Source: Desertivirga xinjiangensis (GTDB taxonomy: Bacteria; Bacteroidota; Bacteroidia; Sphingobacteriales; Sphingobacteriaceae). Taken from it: 64,000 nt of DNA. Of the stretch, positions 8,620-17,657 are shown one piece after another. The position numbers and the translations under genes were made by a program. Numbering within the stretch: the first letter of the stretch is position 1; each line of letters starts with the position of its first letter. The DNA lies in NCBI RefSeq assembly GCF_024436435.1, contig NZ_JAFMZP010000002.1:372001-436000 (forward strand). Reading direction: 5' to 3'. The notes beneath the pieces are model-generated. The model did no database searches. It had not been told where the DNA came from and worked only from the letters and a program-made list of their open reading frames with translations.

Positions 8620-9330
8620 ATGGAAAAGAACAGCGGGTTTCTTTTTGAAGAACAGTTTGAGCTCTGGCATAACCAGGTCAAGGACCGGGAAGGTGTTACA
8701 CAGGCCGATGCTGAAGAATTGAAAAGTCATTTTCTGGACATCATTGATGAACTTACTATTGCAGGACTTGATGAAGAGGAAGCATTTTGGGTGGCGTGTA
8801 AGCGAATGGGTAGAGACTTTGATTGGACTACAGCTTACGCAGATGTAAATAAACCCCTAATTCAGTTGAAACGGTCATTGATAATCCTGGCTGGAGTTTT
8901 AGCTTATTTTTTGCTATACTATTTCATAAACTGTTCTGCTAAGCTCCTCTACGTTGCTTTGATTTATAACGAAGCGAACGGGTATGTGGCGATTGATTGG
9001 ATCTCAAAATACTTGATTGCTATTCATTTAATGGTGATGGTATTTGTAGCAAGCATCTATTTTTTTGAGCGAAAAACAATCTCATTTATTGAAAGTATTG
9101 AATTAAAACCCAGACACACCGTCTATCTGCTGCTCATAGCAATCCTGTTAAGCATCTTAAATACCTGCCTAAATCCTCTCACAAAGACACTTGTAGGCTA
9201 CGACCGCCCTCTTATAAGTCATCTATACCAGGTTTATCTCTACTTTGACTATGCTTTTCCATTCCTCATCTGTACAAGTTTCGCCATACTCTATAGCAAG
9301 TATTACAGGGCTGCAAAGTTTATTATTTAA
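8620..9330 (+). CDS. Membrane protein paired with PadR
   Basis: A 236-residue protein. Residues 1-80 form a soluble acidic helical domain (FELWHNQVKDREGVTQADAEEL…DEEEAFWVACKRMG) like the 'permease prefix' domains that follow PadR genes. Four likely membrane segments follow at about 88-112, 125-147, 165-186 and 205-230. No enzyme motif is seen. It probably works with the PadR protein in one operon; function unknown. Confidence 0.65.
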   Translation: MEKNSGFLFEEQFELWHNQVKDREGVTQADAEELKSHFLDIIDELTIAGLDEEEAFWVACKRMGRDFDWTTAYADVNKPLIQLKRSLIILAGVLAYFLLYYFINCSAKLLYVALIYNEANGYVAIDWISKYLIAIHLMVMVFVASIYFFERKTISFIESIELKPRHTVYLLLIAILLSILNTCLNPLTKTLVGYDRPLISHLYQVYLYFDYAFPFLICTSFAILYSKYYRAAKFII

Positions 9331-9375
9331 TGAATGATAAAAGTTTTATATATTGCACTGCGATATATAAAACAT

Positions 9376-10020
9376 ATGCAGAAGTTGTTTCTTTTTCTTT
9401 TCCTTACTTCGATCTTTTCATCTTGTAAAAAGCCATCCTTAGAATTTGCGTGTGATCCTGCGATAAACGAATTCGTACTTAGTAACCGATATGAATTATC
9501 GAAGATTAGCACTCAAGAACTTGTTTCATATGATCTTCAATTACAAAGAGCAATCTTCAATAGTTGGGCTGAAGATAAAAAGAGAAGTATCTGGGTCGAT
9601 AAGTTTAAATATTTGCTCAGCCATGAACCCTTTACAGCCGCCGAAGCTGCCCATATTCGGACATTGATTGACCATTTCGACGACGATTACTTTAATAAAG
9701 AGATCTTACAAAATAATTTGCATTCACGTTCGGCGTTTGCAGCGGAATGGGTAACCTATGCAACTAAAGATTTAAAATGGTCCAAAAAGTATATTGCATT
9801 TATAGTATACCGACTTTATACGGATCAATCTCAGTTAGATAGGGAGCTTTCGAACCTGCAAATAGCCGCCGAATCCTTGAACACGAATTCAGAAGCTGGC
9901 AATTGTAGCTGCAATACATCATCTGACTTCTGCAGTTTATTTTGTGAACGCGGAGGATGTCAAATTACAACTGGCTGTGGCTGGGTGTGGTCAATGTCTT
10001 GTGATGGAAGCTGCTATTGA
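9376..10020 (+). CDS. Bacteriocin fulvocin C-related lipoprotein
   Basis: A 214-residue lipoprotein. The signal is MQKLFLFLFLTSIFSSC, with the likely lipidated Cys at 17. The body (FACDPAINEFV…SIWVDKFKYLLSHEPFTAAEAAHI…WSKKYIAFIV) matches proteins annotated in Bacteroidota as fulvocin C-related. The last 40 residues hold eight cysteines (CSC, DFC, FC, GGC, GCGW, SCDGSC) and resemble the myxobacterial bacteriocin fulvocin C, which has four disulfides. I start at ATG 9376 because it gives a clean signal peptide. Whether the tail is released as a toxin, or the protein is merely related, is unknown. It heads the peptide locus. Confidence 0.75.
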   Translation: MQKLFLFLFLTSIFSSCKKPSLEFACDPAINEFVLSNRYELSKISTQELVSYDLQLQRAIFNSWAEDKKRSIWVDKFKYLLSHEPFTAAEAAHIRTLIDHFDDDYFNKEILQNNLHSRSAFAAEWVTYATKDLKWSKKYIAFIVYRLYTDQSQLDRELSNLQIAAESLNTNSEAGNCSCNTSSDFCSLFCERGGCQITTGCGWVWSMSCDGSCY

Positions 10021-10038
10021 TCATCTACCAGTTCAATA

Positions 10039-11958
10039 TTGAATTTACCAGTGAAAATAACGCGCATTATTCTGATCATGATCTGCGGGATTTACTTGAT
10101 ACTTCCATCGATAGCATCAGATATACTCATGGATGGAACTCAAAGTGGAAAGTCTTTTTTTTTCTCGTATCTGGTAATGATGATGGCATTTCTATCTATA
10201 TTGAAAGTTCTTTTTTCTAAGTCTATTTGCCTTAATATAAGTGTAATAGATGGTTTTTTCTTGATTTGGGTAACATATTGTGTTTTTAACGGATATTTTA
10301 ATATTTCCTTTTCATCATTGCCCGCGTTCGACTTTTATGGCCTTGCTATTATGTACCTAGTTTTGCGTCATACTTCAAATAATAATATATTATGGATCTA
10401 TCTTTCGCTGGTCATAGGTAGCGGATTACAGGCTCTTCAGGGAAATCTTCAGTTATGGGGATATTTCCCATCAAATCACAGCTTCTTCAGAGTTACAGGT
10501 GGTTTCTTCAACCCGGGGCCTTATGCGGGCTATCTTGCAAGCGTCTTTACAATAGCTTTAGGTTTTTGTCTTTTTCAAACTGGTTCTCCTGCGGAAGTTA
10601 ACAAGCAAAAATGGTCAAAGCTAATTATTCTTATAAAGCCCCTGATAGTTACAACACTTGTTTTAATGGCTCTTGCTCTGGCAGCAACCCATTCACGAGC
10701 GGCCTTGTTAGCTTTACTGGTTTCTGTGGGGTATATGATTATCTATGTTTATAAGTATGAAGTTAATGCTTTTTTTAAAAAGTTCTCCAATTCAACTGTT
10801 AAGAAGTTGGGTTTAACAGTCTTTGGTATCACTCTCTGCTGTGGTTTACTAATAAGTTTGTTTTATCTAAAAAAAGATTCAGCAAATGGCCGCCTGTTCA
10901 TATGGCAGATTGGTACCAGCATGATTAAGGACAAACCCATTTTGGGATTTGGTTTTGATCAGTTCAAGGCCCATTATATGAACTATCAGGCGGCTTTTTT
11001 TCAACAGAATCCTCACTCTCCTAAGGGAACGGTCGCAGGCGACACCAATTATGCCTTTAATGAGCCATTACAGGTGACAATAGAAAGTGGAATTGTTGGG
11101 TTGCTAATACTTGCAAGTTTCTTTATTCTATGTTTAAAATCCAAGATCAGTAATGAGAAAATCGGCAATGCTTCTGATTTGAGGCCGCGCACTGGTAAGG
11201 GCTTGCAGAATAAATGTATATTATTTGTCAGTGCGAAAGCCGGGATAATTAACATCCTTGTTTTCTCACTTTTCTCTTATCCTGGACAGATTCTTCCTAT
11301 AAAAATTACCCTTGTGCTATATTTGGCAACGGTTGCCAACCTATCAAAGAGGGAGTTTATTTTGTTCAGCCCTCCAACTCAAAGATTCTTCAGGTTGCTT
11401 AATTTGTCAGGCAAAATAGTACTGATAGCAACAGTCACCTTTCTAATCTTTAACTCCTGGAAAAAACTAACTAGCACGTTGCTTGCATACCACTGTTGGA
11501 AAAGTGCTTATGATTACTACCAGTTCGGCGTTTATGACGCCTCGGTCAGAGAATATAAAAAAGCTTTACCAGTACTTAAGGCCAACGGTAATTTTCTTAC
11601 GAATTATGGTAAGGCTCTCGCTCTCTCCGGAAAGTATATTGAGGCAAAAATAATACTTAAAAAGGCTGAAAATCATTATCCTAATACAATTTTATACATA
11701 ACGTTAGGCGACTGTTATAAAAGCCTTGGCCAATACACGCAGGCTGAACAGGCTTATCTTCAATCATGGCATATGAACCCAAGTCGTTTTTATCCTCTTT
11801 ATCTGCTGGTAAAACTGTATGCCCAATGTGGTCAGAAAGAAAAAGCAACTACGGTAGCAAACGAATTATTAAACAAGGAAATAAAAGTGCACTCAAAAGC
11901 GATTCAGGAAATGAAAGAAGAGCTTAGAAAACTAATAACACAAGGGCGAAATAAATAA
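10039..11958 (+). CDS. O-antigen ligase/polymerase-like membrane protein with TPR tail
   Basis: A 639-residue protein with about ten membrane segments (residues 10-470) carrying the Wzy_C/O-antigen-ligase landmarks HSRAALLALL and GRLFIWQIGTSMIKDKPILGFG. Residues about 490-635 are TPR repeats (YDASVREYKKALPVLKANGNF, LGDCYKSLGQYTQAEQAY). True ligases join glycans to lipid A; Wzy enzymes polymerise them. In Bacteroidota this domain pairing often sits next to NVEALA or fulvocin-related genes rather than glycan clusters, as here, so the substrate is unclear. The start is a TTG at 10039 or a GTG at 10051. Confidence 0.75.
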   Translation: MNLPVKITRIILIMICGIYLILPSIASDILMDGTQSGKSFFFSYLVMMMAFLSILKVLFSKSICLNISVIDGFFLIWVTYCVFNGYFNISFSSLPAFDFYGLAIMYLVLRHTSNNNILWIYLSLVIGSGLQALQGNLQLWGYFPSNHSFFRVTGGFFNPGPYAGYLASVFTIALGFCLFQTGSPAEVNKQKWSKLIILIKPLIVTTLVLMALALAATHSRAALLALLVSVGYMIIYVYKYEVNAFFKKFSNSTVKKLGLTVFGITLCCGLLISLFYLKKDSANGRLFIWQIGTSMIKDKPILGFGFDQFKAHYMNYQAAFFQQNPHSPKGTVAGDTNYAFNEPLQVTIESGIVGLLILASFFILCLKSKISNEKIGNASDLRPRTGKGLQNKCILFVSAKAGIINILVFSLFSYPGQILPIKITLVLYLATVANLSKREFILFSPPTQRFFRLLNLSGKIVLIATVTFLIFNSWKKLTSTLLAYHCWKSAYDYYQFGVYDASVREYKKALPVLKANGNFLTNYGKALALSGKYIEAKIILKKAENHYPNTILYITLGDCYKSLGQYTQAEQAYLQSWHMNPSRFYPLYLLVKLYAQCGQKEKATTVANELLNKEIKVHSKAIQEMKEELRKLITQGRNK

Positions 11959-11975
11959 TCCTTGTCTTTACTCCT

Positions 11976-14003
11976 ATGAAAAAGAAATCAACCAACCTGA
12001 ATAAGCTAATTTATGTCTTTATATTGTTTAGCTTTCTTTCAATCTCCTGCGAGGAACGACAATCTCAATTGGCATCAGCTTTCGACCAAGCGGGCACAAA
12101 CAAAAGCGAACTAGCAAAGGTAATAAGTCACTATCAGAAAAGACCTGCAGATAGTTTAAAGTTGAAGGCTGCATACTTCTTGATAGAAAATATGCCTTTA
12201 CATTTTTCCTATGATACGACCTACTTGGTTAAATATCGCCCAGTTATTGAACGAATTCGCCTGCTTCGTCTAAGAGGACTTTCCAGAGAAGAAATAAAGA
12301 ACGGTGTAAACCCTATGATGGACAGTCTTACCACAATCTATCCTCTTGCCAATACGTATTTGGTGGATAACAACGATGTCAATTCTATTTCTTCAGAGTA
12401 TCTAATCCGGTCGATTGATCATTCTTTCCAAGCTTATGAAGAAAATCCCTTCAAAAGCCAGATTTCTTTTGATGATTTTTTAAATTTTATCTTGCCATAC
12501 CGGATTGAAAACGGATACAGCCTCGAAGACTGGAAAGACTATTTTAAAAGAGAGTATCAATTAAAGAAAGGGCAAAGCTTCTCTTCGGTTCAGCAGCTTT
12601 CCGACTCTTTACTAGTGAAATTTGCCGACGTGAAAATTGGGTGGCGAATAGCAGACAATTTTCCTTACCTTACCTTCAATGACTACTTAACATCTAAAAC
12701 AACGCATTGCTCCCAAAAATGCTGGTTCAATTGTCTTCTCCTTCGGTCTCATGGTATACCAGTCTCCATTGATTTTGTTCCAGCCTCTAGGGTTCATCCT
12801 GCCGGGCATGAATGGAACGCAATTAAGTTGAAAAAGAGTCTTCATCCTTTTGAACCCTTCTGGGAGGACAGTTTGCGTGATTTAATGCCATTTTATAGTC
12901 GGAAAAAAATTCATCCCAAAATTGGCCCACTGCATTTTCCGAAAATATATCGTAAAACGTTTAAAGTAAACGCCAACGAACTATTAAATCAAGGTAATAT
13001 TGGAGAAGATATTCCTCAGTTCTTTAAGAATCCATTTTATCAGGATGTTACTGATGAATATTTTGAAACGTTCAACTTACGATCTCCTATCTTAAGGAAG
13101 ATAAATGAACTGAATTATGCGTATGCCTGTGTCATGGGGAACGATCAAACTTGGGTACCAGTAGACTTTGGAAAAGTTAAAGACGACCTTATTATCTTTC
13201 AATCTTTAGGTTCAGAAAATGTATATCTGCCAGCATATTATAAACTCAATTCGCTCATACCTGCGGCATATCCCGTTTACTTAAATAAAAATGGAATCCC
13301 TATCGTTCTCTGTCCTGATAAATCGCGGCGACGCAAAATTCATTTTTCGCATATGGCTTTCGAATGGCCTGACTATGAAGAATATAAAAACGGCTTTATC
13401 GGTGCTACTATTGAAGGTTCAAATAACAATAACTTTGAACCACATGAAGTTATTCACAGGTTTGAAAGACCATATCAGCCAGGAACCTATCGGGTTTCCA
13501 TAAGTTCAAAAAAAAAATATCGGTATTTTCGACTTGCACTTCCTTCTTCCAAAATAATACTAAATGAAATAACATTTTTTAATAAGAAAAGTAAGGCCGA
13601 ACGCTGTATCTCAGGGACGTTAATAAAGTCATCTATTCAGGATAGCCTTCTCTTCCAAAGATTGGTTGATGGAGATCTAACAACAAAATCGGTGTTCAAA
13701 CCGAGTGGAACCTCAACGTTCAATGATAAACGCTGGATTGGGTATGATTTCAAGAGACCAGTTGCTCTCAGTGGGTTTGAATTTTATTACGCTTTCGACA
13801 CAAGTATAAACAGGGGCTATATATACGAACTTTTGTATTGGGACTTCGGTTGGAAGTCGCTAGGTCGGAGGAAACCTGGATTCTCCGGTTCTGTGTCATT
13901 CACAAATGTACCGGAGAGTACTTTATTGGTTGTAAAAAACTGTCAATCTGGAAGCTATAGCCGGGTATTTACTTACAGTGATGGAAAACAGCATTGGTTT
14001 TGA
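11976..14003 (+). CDS. Transglutaminase-like lipoprotein
   Basis: A 675-residue lipoprotein (signal ending LSISC). Residues about 225-300 form a papain-like transglutaminase core: Cys245 lies 15 residues before GIP in THCSQKCWFNC…RSHGIPV, and His278 is in AGHEWNAI. This core could cleave or crosslink peptides. The C-terminal 250 residues are beta-rich (PYQPGTYRVSISSKKKYRYF, an F5/8-like KRWIGYDFKRPVALSGFEFYY), suggesting a sugar- or surface-binding domain. It starts 17 nt after the ligase-like gene and precedes the NVEALA-like peptide gene. A maturation role for a neighbouring Cys-rich peptide is inference. Confidence 0.75.
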   Translation: MKKKSTNLNKLIYVFILFSFLSISCEERQSQLASAFDQAGTNKSELAKVISHYQKRPADSLKLKAAYFLIENMPLHFSYDTTYLVKYRPVIERIRLLRLRGLSREEIKNGVNPMMDSLTTIYPLANTYLVDNNDVNSISSEYLIRSIDHSFQAYEENPFKSQISFDDFLNFILPYRIENGYSLEDWKDYFKREYQLKKGQSFSSVQQLSDSLLVKFADVKIGWRIADNFPYLTFNDYLTSKTTHCSQKCWFNCLLLRSHGIPVSIDFVPASRVHPAGHEWNAIKLKKSLHPFEPFWEDSLRDLMPFYSRKKIHPKIGPLHFPKIYRKTFKVNANELLNQGNIGEDIPQFFKNPFYQDVTDEYFETFNLRSPILRKINELNYAYACVMGNDQTWVPVDFGKVKDDLIIFQSLGSENVYLPAYYKLNSLIPAAYPVYLNKNGIPIVLCPDKSRRRKIHFSHMAFEWPDYEEYKNGFIGATIEGSNNNNFEPHEVIHRFERPYQPGTYRVSISSKKKYRYFRLALPSSKIILNEITFFNKKSKAERCISGTLIKSSIQDSLLFQRLVDGDLTTKSVFKPSGTSTFNDKRWIGYDFKRPVALSGFEFYYAFDTSINRGYIYELLYWDFGWKSLGRRKPGFSGSVSFTNVPESTLLVVKNCQSGSYSRVFTYSDGKQHWF

Positions 14004-14209
14004 CGTTAAAATATTCACATCAACCCAGATTCTTTGTGTCGTTAACTAAATTCTTAATGAAATACTCATTTTCCTTTTTATCGATTTTCTTCAAAAAATT
14101 AATAAAAAGGAAAATGTAATTTAGATGTTGAAAGCGGGACTTTCGACTAATCTCCTGCAATTTAAGGGCTCGAGCACAATAATTATATTTTAACGTAAAA
14201 TTTAAAAAC

Positions 14210-14449
14210 ATGAAAAAAACAATCTTAAAAACGTTAGCGGCACTTTCGTTTGTTGCACTGGTTATTTATAATGTAAAATCAGGCAGTGCGGAAACCTTGT
14301 CTGGGGCATTATCTCTTTCCTCATTGGGAAAGCAAGCTCTTGCTGATTGTGAGTCAACTACCGGTCTTCCAGGAGATTGGATAGTTACTTATCATTCAGC
14401 ATGCAGTTGGACATGTACACATGGTGGTACCAATACCTGTCCCTTATAA
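14210..14449 (+). CDS. NVEALA-like secreted peptide, four cysteines
   Basis: A 79-residue peptide. The N terminus is a signal/leader (KKTILKTLAALSFVALVIYN). LSGALSLSSLGKQALADCE corresponds to the 'LsdLaLaNvEALA' motif of NVEALA proteins, which serves as the leader end. The mature tail of about 33 residues has four cysteines (DC, SAC, WTC, NTC) and little charge. NVEALA peptides are Bacteroidota secreted peptides of unknown role found beside propeller lipoproteins, as here. A weak -7-like box (TATATTTT, 14184-14191) lies upstream. A strong hairpin follows the stop. Confidence 0.7.
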   Translation: MKKTILKTLAALSFVALVIYNVKSGSAETLSGALSLSSLGKQALADCESTTGLPGDWIVTYHSACSWTCTHGGTNTCPL

Positions 14450-14465
14450 ATAATTAAGTGAAGGA

Positions 14466-14489
14466 AAAGTGTCGCAATTGCGGCACTTT
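14466..14489 (+). terminator. Hairpin after peptide gene (attenuator-like)
   Basis: AAAGTGTCGC (14466-14475), loop AATT, GCGGCACTTT (14480-14489): a 10-bp stem with one G-T wobble. No U-tract follows, so it may act as a leaky terminator or an mRNA 3'-end stabiliser that makes peptide mRNA more abundant than that of the downstream lipoprotein gene. Confidence 0.55.
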
Positions 14490-14506
14490 ACATAAATTCT
14501 GACACC

Positions 14507-15622
14507 ATGAAGATTTGGAAAATATTTTTATCAAGCCTGATTTTAGCTAGTTGTAAATACTATAAAACTGATGTTGAAACCATCAAGATAAGTGCCGAGA
14601 GCGATAAAAGAAAACAATATCACGAAATCGCGAAAATCTCGAAGCTCATCCCTCTTGCCACTGATAGCAATTGTACTATTCGGGAGATAAGTAAAATATG
14701 TATTCTAAAAGACGAAATAAAGATTCTCGACAAAAAAATGTCTTCAATATATACATTCGACAAGGAAGGAAGATTTCTGTCCAAAATTGCACAGCTAGGC
14801 CCAGGCGTCGGAAAATATATGCGGATAGATGATTTTGAAACTAATTCTGACGGTTCTTTATTAGAGATCCTCGATGGTGTTAGCAACAAAATAATCACAT
14901 ATTCAGGAAACAAGTTCCTGAAGGAAGCTAGTTTACCTTTTCGGGCGGATGCATTTGCTTTTAATCAAAATAAAATCATCTTTCATAGGGATATTGCTCC
15001 CTATAAGTCTGATTTAATGTACCAGATTATAGTCACTGATAAAAACTTTCAAATCATTGATAAATTCGTGGAAATCCAGACTACCAGCGATCTTACATTT
15101 GCTCCGCAAAATCCACTTCAAAGAAATGAAGCATCCATTTCGTTCCTGCCGATTTATAGTCCGGATCTGTTCAACATTACATCAGAAGGTGTTTTTGAAA
15201 AATATCACTTAGATTTTGGAAAAAATTGGATGACAGACAATTTTATTTACTCGAGAAAGAATCCGGGTACATTCATCAGTGAACTTAGTCAGTCAGGCTA
15301 CGTATACTTTCTCAACACGCTTGAAGGAGATAAATATTTAACTATTTCTTTTATGCTTAAGAATAAAATCTATACTGCTGTATATAATAAACAAAAAAAG
15401 GATCTTGTATTTATTAGTGATTTTAATTCCAGCTATTGTGGTGATTTTGGCTTCCAGGCTTATCAGAATAATCATTTTATTGCTAGTATCAAAGCCGAGC
15501 AATTATTAGACTCCTATAAATCCGGTAAATATAATTTTGCCAGTACTGAAGTGCAAAAGACGCTAGCTGGAATTAAAAGTGGTGATAATCCAATTATTAT
15601 GTTTACAGCGTTTCAGTTCTAA
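14507..15622 (+). CDS. Six-bladed beta-propeller lipoprotein
   Basis: A 371-residue lipoprotein (signal ILASC, Cys16). The body has propeller-like repeats with YTFDKEGRFLSKI and GPGVGKYMRIDDFE, typical of the 6-bladed/BF3164-like lipoproteins of Bacteroidota. Such proteins routinely flank NVEALA peptide genes. The likely location is the outer membrane, and the role may be binding or presenting the peptide; this is inferred from context. It follows the peptide gene by 57 nt, with the hairpin between. Confidence 0.75.
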   Translation: MKIWKIFLSSLILASCKYYKTDVETIKISAESDKRKQYHEIAKISKLIPLATDSNCTIREISKICILKDEIKILDKKMSSIYTFDKEGRFLSKIAQLGPGVGKYMRIDDFETNSDGSLLEILDGVSNKIITYSGNKFLKEASLPFRADAFAFNQNKIIFHRDIAPYKSDLMYQIIVTDKNFQIIDKFVEIQTTSDLTFAPQNPLQRNEASISFLPIYSPDLFNITSEGVFEKYHLDFGKNWMTDNFIYSRKNPGTFISELSQSGYVYFLNTLEGDKYLTISFMLKNKIYTAVYNKQKKDLVFISDFNSSYCGDFGFQAYQNNHFIASIKAEQLLDSYKSGKYNFASTEVQKTLAGIKSGDNPIIMFTAFQF

Positions 15623-15687
15623 CTTATTGAGAGCAGTGCAACAAAGATTTCTACATTAAGGATAGGCGTAACAGCCGAAAATTATTA

Positions 15688-16701
15688 ATGATTTTCCATA
15701 AGCAGGTTGAGAATGTGATCTTGGTGGGCGCGATATTTTTAACTTGTGATCTTTCTAGAAGCTTTCTATCCATACTTTTTCTTGCAGGCATGATGCTGGG
15801 AATATACTATTTGCATAAAAAGAAACCGTTTCTTTTTTTATCAGTTTTTATAGTTTTAGCAATACTCTTACATTTATCTGCTTTTGAAATATATAATGTT
15901 CCAAGTACATCTATGGAGGATAGTATAAAACCTGGTAATATCCTTTTAGTTCGTAAATTAAATGGTATTCGTTGGCTCGACTTGTTTTTAGGGCAAAACA
16001 GGAATAACCATTTTTTCTCGTTTGATAATCATCTTGTTTGTGAACGAAATGATATCTTAATATTTAAACGCCACTCTGAAAAATCATATTTTGTAAAGCG
16101 TTGTTTAGGATTACCAGGCGAAATGCTTACAATTAAAAACAGAGAAATCTTTATTAATAACAAACCTTTATTACCCTTGCCTTACGAAAAACAGTTATAT
16201 AAAGTGGATATAGAGAGATTTGTATCTACTGCAGATAGCTTACATATTGACTATAACCTCAACCATTTTGATATTAATAGACGATTTGCAGAAATCGAAT
16301 TAAGTACTCTCGATATTAAACAATTAGGTATAACAACACAGAGTTCATGTATTCGTCCCTTTTTTAAAGAGACAAGAGCATATCTTAATCAATACTTCAG
16401 TTGGTCTGTTGATAATTTCGGGCCCGTCATTATTCCGAAGCGGAATATGTGTGTAAAGCTAAATGATTTTACCTACAGATTATATAAGGACATACTTGTT
16501 AGGTATGAAAAGAAAATTATTTTGAGGTTGCCTAACGGTATGTACATAGAAGGTGGACGCCCTGTTAAGCATTATACATTCAAATATAATTATTATTTTA
16601 TGCTAGGAGACAACCGTAATAATTCGGATGATTCTAGGTACTGGGGATTTTTACCAGAAACACATGTAATTGGAAAAGTTCAGTGTATACTATTCAATTG
16701 A
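15688..16701 (+). CDS. Signal peptidase I (LepB-like), locus-linked
   Basis: A 337-residue membrane protease. Two or three N-terminal membrane segments are followed by box B PSTSMEDS (nucleophile Ser75), box D YFVKRCLGLPGE (general base Lys137) and box E FMLGDNRNNSDDSRYWG. A long insert lies between boxes D and E, as in Bacteroidota SPases. It removes signal peptides at the inner membrane. Lying inside a secreted-peptide locus, it may be a dedicated enzyme for the NVEALA-like or related precursors rather than the housekeeping copy. A housekeeping role cannot be excluded. Confidence 0.88.
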   Translation: MIFHKQVENVILVGAIFLTCDLSRSFLSILFLAGMMLGIYYLHKKKPFLFLSVFIVLAILLHLSAFEIYNVPSTSMEDSIKPGNILLVRKLNGIRWLDLFLGQNRNNHFFSFDNHLVCERNDILIFKRHSEKSYFVKRCLGLPGEMLTIKNREIFINNKPLLPLPYEKQLYKVDIERFVSTADSLHIDYNLNHFDINRRFAEIELSTLDIKQLGITTQSSCIRPFFKETRAYLNQYFSWSVDNFGPVIIPKRNMCVKLNDFTYRLYKDILVRYEKKIILRLPNGMYIEGGRPVKHYTFKYNYYFMLGDNRNNSDDSRYWGFLPETHVIGKVQCILFN

Positions 16702-16793
16702 TGAAGATAACTGTCAGCAGTCGAGAATTTTAAAATTTCCATAGATTATAGAATTGTTAGCAATCAATATATTTAAACGACCCTACTAATACC

Positions 16794-17657
16794 ATGAGCG
16801 TTAATTATTATTTATTATCAATCCTTTTTTTCATTACTATTTCAACAAAAGCCCAAACTACCGAAAAAGCAAGGATCCGGGTGAAATATCGCTTCATACA
16901 TGTCCGAGATACAACAGATCGGCAAAGGCCATATACTGAAGATTTGGTGCTCCTGATAGGTCAAAGTTCCAGTGCCTATCTTAGCGAAGACGAGCAAAGG
17001 CAAATTGAGCTTCGCAACAAAGAGCTTAAAGAGCAAATCAGTAAATCAACTAATCCTAATAGCCTGGATCTGGTTATTACAGGTACCCGGCCGGTAAGTT
17101 CTGCTGAATATTTTCAGTTTCTATCTATCCGGAAACTTTTTATCAGGGAGAAGTTAAACAATGACTATCTGACAGAAGAACCACTTCCATTGATTAATTG
17201 GAAAATAAGTAACGACAAGATGATGATAAATGGGTTTCAGTGTCAAAAGGCTACTGCTCATTTTAGAGGAAGAGATTACATAGCATGGTTTTGTGCGGAT
17301 TTTCCAATACAAGTTGGCCCATGGAAGTTGAATGGATTGCCAGGATTGATCATGCAAGCGGAAGACGTGAAAAAGGAAGTAGTCTTTCAGTTTAAAGGTT
17401 TGGAAGATATTACTGACAAAGACCTATTAATTAAGATCCCCGGGGGGTGGGTAAAGGCGACAAGAAAAGATGTAGACAGATTATTGGAATTACAACGAAA
17501 GGATCCTGCTGCCTATGCTAAATTACCAGCAGGTAAAGTTTCAGGGGTGTTAGGTGATGTCAATCCGTCTCGGGTGAATTCAATTCGAGTTAATTCGCCC
17601 GTAGTAAACTTTGGCAAGAAGATTAACAACCCGATTGAACTTCCTGAAAAAAAATGA
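16794..17657 (+). CDS. GLPGLI family protein
   Basis: A 287-residue secreted protein with a signal peptide ending STKAQ. The family signature is present: FQCQKATAHFRGRDYIAWF, then NGLPGLI at residues 180-186 inside PWKLNGLPGLIMQA. The function of GLPGLI proteins is unknown; they are usually encoded just before a TonB-dependent receptor, as here. The last codons overlap the receptor start by 4 nt (ATGA), so the two are translationally coupled. Confidence 0.88.
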   Translation: MSVNYYLLSILFFITISTKAQTTEKARIRVKYRFIHVRDTTDRQRPYTEDLVLLIGQSSSAYLSEDEQRQIELRNKELKEQISKSTNPNSLDLVITGTRPVSSAEYFQFLSIRKLFIREKLNNDYLTEEPLPLINWKISNDKMMINGFQCQKATAHFRGRDYIAWFCADFPIQVGPWKLNGLPGLIMQAEDVKKEVVFQFKGLEDITDKDLLIKIPGGWVKATRKDVDRLLELQRKDPAAYAKLPAGKVSGVLGDVNPSRVNSIRVNSPVVNFGKKINNPIELPEKK

